This document shows positions 6,387 through 8,246 of a DNA stretch of 8,246 bases, piece by piece. Numbering within the stretch: position 1 is the first letter of the stretch; each line of letters begins with the position of its first letter. A model generated the notes under the pieces. That model worked only from the letters and a program-made list of their open reading frames with translations. It searched no databases and was not told the origin of the DNA. The translations under genes and the position numbers were made by a program. This stretch comes from Clostridiales bacterium (GTDB taxonomy: Bacteria > Bacillota > Clostridia > Oscillospirales > Acutalibacteraceae), in NCBI GenBank assembly GCA_019419895.1, contig JAHZIE010000064.1:5062-13307 (forward strand). The letters run 5' to 3'.

Positions 6387-6427
6387 TCCGGCAAACTACA
6401 AAACAGAAAGGACTTTTCTCTGCCGGA
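6387..6427 (+). promoter_or_regulatory. Leader hairpin upstream of the reductase
   Basis: TCCGGCA (6387-6393) and TGCCGGA (6421-6427) are perfect 7-base arms around a 27-base loop. The loop holds a second small stem (AGAAA with TTTCT). It lies in the presumed leader, just before the start region. It could affect mRNA stability or translation. No known riboswitch class is recognised. Confidence 0.35.
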
Positions 6428-6462
6428 AAGCTACCATGGAAATGGAGAAAGGAAAGGCAAGT

Positions 6463-7998
6463 ATGGAAAACTACAAGAAAAAATTCTCGGAAGAGGGCGT
6501 CCAGTTTGTCCAGGCGGCAAAGGCTTTTTTCAGCGGCGAAATGGACAAGCAGGATTATAAGGGAATTTCCGGAGGCTTTGGCAGCTACGCTGAAAAGGGC
6601 GGAAAAAGCGGCATGCTCCGTCTGCGTATGACAGCCGGACGGCTGACAAAAGAGCGATTCTCCTTTTTAGTGGATACCATTCGAAAGTATCAGATTCCCC
6701 TGGTGAAGCTGACAACCTGCGAGGCCGTTCAAATCCACCGGCTTCCGGGGGAGATTATTCCCCAGATTTATCAGGAGGCCCTGGAGCATGATATTTTCTG
6801 CCGGGGCGGCGGCGGGGATTTTCCCCGCAATGTCATGGCGTCCCCCCTTTCCGGCGTACAGGAGGGAGAGGCTTTCGATATTATGCCCTACGCCGAGGCG
6901 GCTGCCGGTTACCTTCTCGGCCTCATCGGCAAGGTCAAGCTTCCCCGAAAGCTGAAGGTCGCCTTTTCCAACGGCGCGGGCAATGAAACCCACGCCACCT
7001 TCCGCGATCTGGGTTTTATCGCCAATCCTGACGGCACCTTTGACATTTACAGCGCCGGCGGGCTTGGAAATAATCCCAAGCTCGGCTTAAAGGTCGCCGA
7101 TCATATTGCCGCAAATCATATTTTATATTACATCAAAGCAATGGTGGATACCTTTGTAGCCCACGGGAACTATACCGTCCGCTCCAAAGCCCGCACCCGC
7201 TATATGCAGGATACCCTGGGAAAGGAAGGGTATATTCAGGCCTTTCAGGAGAATGCCCATAGGGCGCTCCAGGCCGGGGGGATGGAGATTTCCCCGGAAA
7301 TCCATCCCATTTCCAAAAAGGGAAGCGGAAATATTTCGGGAAAGCGCGTCCTTCCCCAAAAACAAGAGGGGCTCTTTACTGTGGCCTATCATCCCCTGGG
7401 CGGAACCCCATCCTTTGAAACCCTGGAAAGATTGTGGAATACCATCCGGGATATGGAAGCTGTGGAAGGGCGCATTGCTCCTGACGAAACCCTTTATATC
7501 ATCAATTGTACCGCCCAGGAGGCCAGGCGGGTTTTGGAGGCGACGGCGGACGGCGCCGAAACCCTGTTTGAAACCTCCGTCGCATGTATCGGCGTTCCCG
7601 TATGCCAGCAGGGGATCGGGGATTCCCAGGCGCTTTACCACGCCTGCGTGAAGGCGGTGCGGAACGCGGAAATTTCTGACGGCGCGCTGCCCCAGATCCA
7701 TATTTCCGGCTGCCCCTCCTCCTGCGGCACCCACCAGATTGGCGCCTTAGGTTTCCGCGGCGGCATGAAGCAGGTCAACGGAGCCGCCCAGCCGTCCTTT
7801 AACCTTTATGTCAACGGATGTGACATAAAAGGGGAGGAAGCCTTTGGACAGGATTTCGGCGCCATGCTCGCGGAAAATATTCCGGCCTTTCTCGTGGAGC
7901 TGGGACTCTCTGTTCAAGCCGAGGAAAGCAGCTTTGCCGCGTGGTATCCGGCTCATGGGGAAGAATTCCGCAGACTGGCGGAAAAGTATCTTGCCTGA
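6463..7998 (+). CDS. Siroheme/4Fe-4S nitrite or sulfite reductase
   Basis: This is a cytoplasmic single-chain reductase that passes six electrons to nitrite (to ammonia) or sulfite (to sulfide). The cluster and siroheme motif is complete. Numbering from ATG 6436, Cys384-x5-Cys390 (ACIGVPVC) and Cys426-x3-Cys430 (GCPSSC) are present. The N-terminal half has the parachain features LTTCEAVQIH (92-101), GDFPRNVMASPLSG (127-140) and LPRKLK (169-174). Arg131, Lys172 and Lys174 match substrate-binding residues of E. coli CysI, while the expected Arg in LT-R-Q is Cys95. ATG 6463 (511 residues) is preferred over 6436 (520) because AAAGGAAAGG lies just before it. There is no flavin or NADH domain, so ferredoxin or another small carrier probably donates electrons. 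It stands alone, and which substrate is natural cannot be settled from sequence. Confidence 0.93.
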   Translation: MENYKKKFSEEGVQFVQAAKAFFSGEMDKQDYKGISGGFGSYAEKGGKSGMLRLRMTAGRLTKERFSFLVDTIRKYQIPLVKLTTCEAVQIHRLPGEIIPQIYQEALEHDIFCRGGGGDFPRNVMASPLSGVQEGEAFDIMPYAEAAAGYLLGLIGKVKLPRKLKVAFSNGAGNETHATFRDLGFIANPDGTFDIYSAGGLGNNPKLGLKVADHIAANHILYYIKAMVDTFVAHGNYTVRSKARTRYMQDTLGKEGYIQAFQENAHRALQAGGMEISPEIHPISKKGSGNISGKRVLPQKQEGLFTVAYHPLGGTPSFETLERLWNTIRDMEAVEGRIAPDETLYIINCTAQEARRVLEATADGAETLFETSVACIGVPVCQQGIGDSQALYHACVKAVRNAEISDGALPQIHISGCPSSCGTHQIGALGFRGGMKQVNGAAQPSFNLYVNGCDIKGEEAFGQDFGAMLAENIPAFLVELGLSVQAEESSFAAWYPAHGEEFRRLAEKYLA

Positions 7999-8087
7999 TA
8001 TTTGGTTTTTCCCCGTCCGTCTTGTTTTCACTGTCAGATTTTATCGCCGGATGGCCGCGCTGTGCAGTCAAGCCCCCAAATAACCGG

Positions 8088-8109
8088 CGGCGTCACAGCT
8101 CTGACGCCG
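8088..8109 (+). repeat. Hairpin after the reductase gene
   Basis: CGGCGTCA (8088-8095) and TGACGCCG (8102-8109) form a perfect 8-bp stem with a 6-base loop, about 90 bases past the reductase stop. It may terminate or stabilise the transcript. No T run follows (GCTTATCC), so an intrinsic terminator is only possible. Confidence 0.5.
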
Positions 8110-8199
8110 GCTTATCCGTAAACAGGTTCGTCCCATACACGCGGACCGGTGAGATTCACTGTTTCTTAGATCTGTATGCTTTTAATCGTCTCAATCAAA

Positions 8200-8246
8200 A
8201 CCACGCGTTAAACGCGTGGTATGCATAAGCCCTGAAAGGGCATAAT
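8200..8246. mobile_element. Probable terminus of an IS200/IS605-type element (continues past window)
   Basis: The last 47 bases contain two tight hairpins. The first is ACCACGCGT/ACGCGTGGT with a 3-base loop (8200-8220). The second is GCCCT/AGGGC with loop GAA (8229-8241), followed by ATAAT. Subterminal hairpins recognised by a TnpA Y1 transposase are the hallmark of the IS200/IS605 family. The CACGCGTTAAACGCGTG palindrome with a GCATAAGCCC-type stretch resembles ends I recall from Clostridia. No transposase is inside the window. The exact boundary is uncertain and might be upstream, near 8180-8195. Confidence 0.6.

Noticed and set aside
7123..7734. - strand open frame of 203 codons inside the reductase gene
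   Set aside because: It is a shadow of the reductase coding frame, with no motifs and no ribosome binding site.
8200..8241. Hairpins at the window end as a CRISPR repeat or terminator
   Set aside because: There is only one unit of each, no spacer-repeat periodicity and no T run; the pattern fits a transposon end better.

Overview
The window looks like a chromosomal segment of an anaerobic Firmicute, most likely a Clostridia member of the Lachnospiraceae/Oscillospiraceae kind. This is inferred from strong AGGAGG-type ribosome binding sites, AT-rich intergenic DNA between more GC-rich genes, and a gene set of a clostridial heterodimeric ABC exporter, L-lactate dehydrogenase, an AdhR-like MerR regulator with a flavodoxin, and a siroheme nitrite/sulfite reductase. 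No rRNA, tRNA or CRISPR array is visible.

Layout. (1) 2-2431, + strand: two overlapping genes for the half-transporters of a heterodimeric ABC exporter. The first is cut by the window start, so only most of its nucleotide-binding domain is seen. The second is nearly complete but carries one single-base frameshift at about 1212. The degenerate ATPase-site residues are split between the two subunits as expected of an asymmetric heterodimer. (2) 2432-2801: spacer with a strong hairpin terminator at 2628-2667. (3) 2802-3743, +: complete L-lactate dehydrogenase. (4) 3744-4567: long spacer holding a possible unrecognised coding remnant (to 3998) and a strong terminator at 4099-4125. (5) 4568-4786, +: small protein with an excellent ribosome binding site. 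(6) 4948-6034, - strand: a flavodoxin gene followed by an AdhR-like merR gene. They are preceded by a textbook MerR-class promoter with a 19-bp spacer and a perfect dyad, so the regulator probably controls its own operon. (7) 6035-6462: divergent intergenic region with the MerR operator on one side and a separate candidate promoter plus leader hairpin for the reductase on the other. (8) 6463-7998, +: siroheme/4Fe-4S nitrite/sulfite reductase. (9) 8200-8246: two tight hairpins resembling the terminus of an IS200/IS605-type element that would continue past the window.

How the genes relate. Only two pairs look truly linked: the two ABC subunits, and flavodoxin with merR. In the latter pair, an electrophile- or redox-sensing activator with a cysteine at position 52 drives a flavodoxin-fold protein. 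The lactate dehydrogenase and the reductase look like single-gene transcription units, both serving electron disposal. I do not see convincing evidence of a wholly new system. The most informative points are the frameshift in the exporter, the MerR promoter, an active-site Arg-to-Cys change in the reductase, the small protein, and the mobile-element end.
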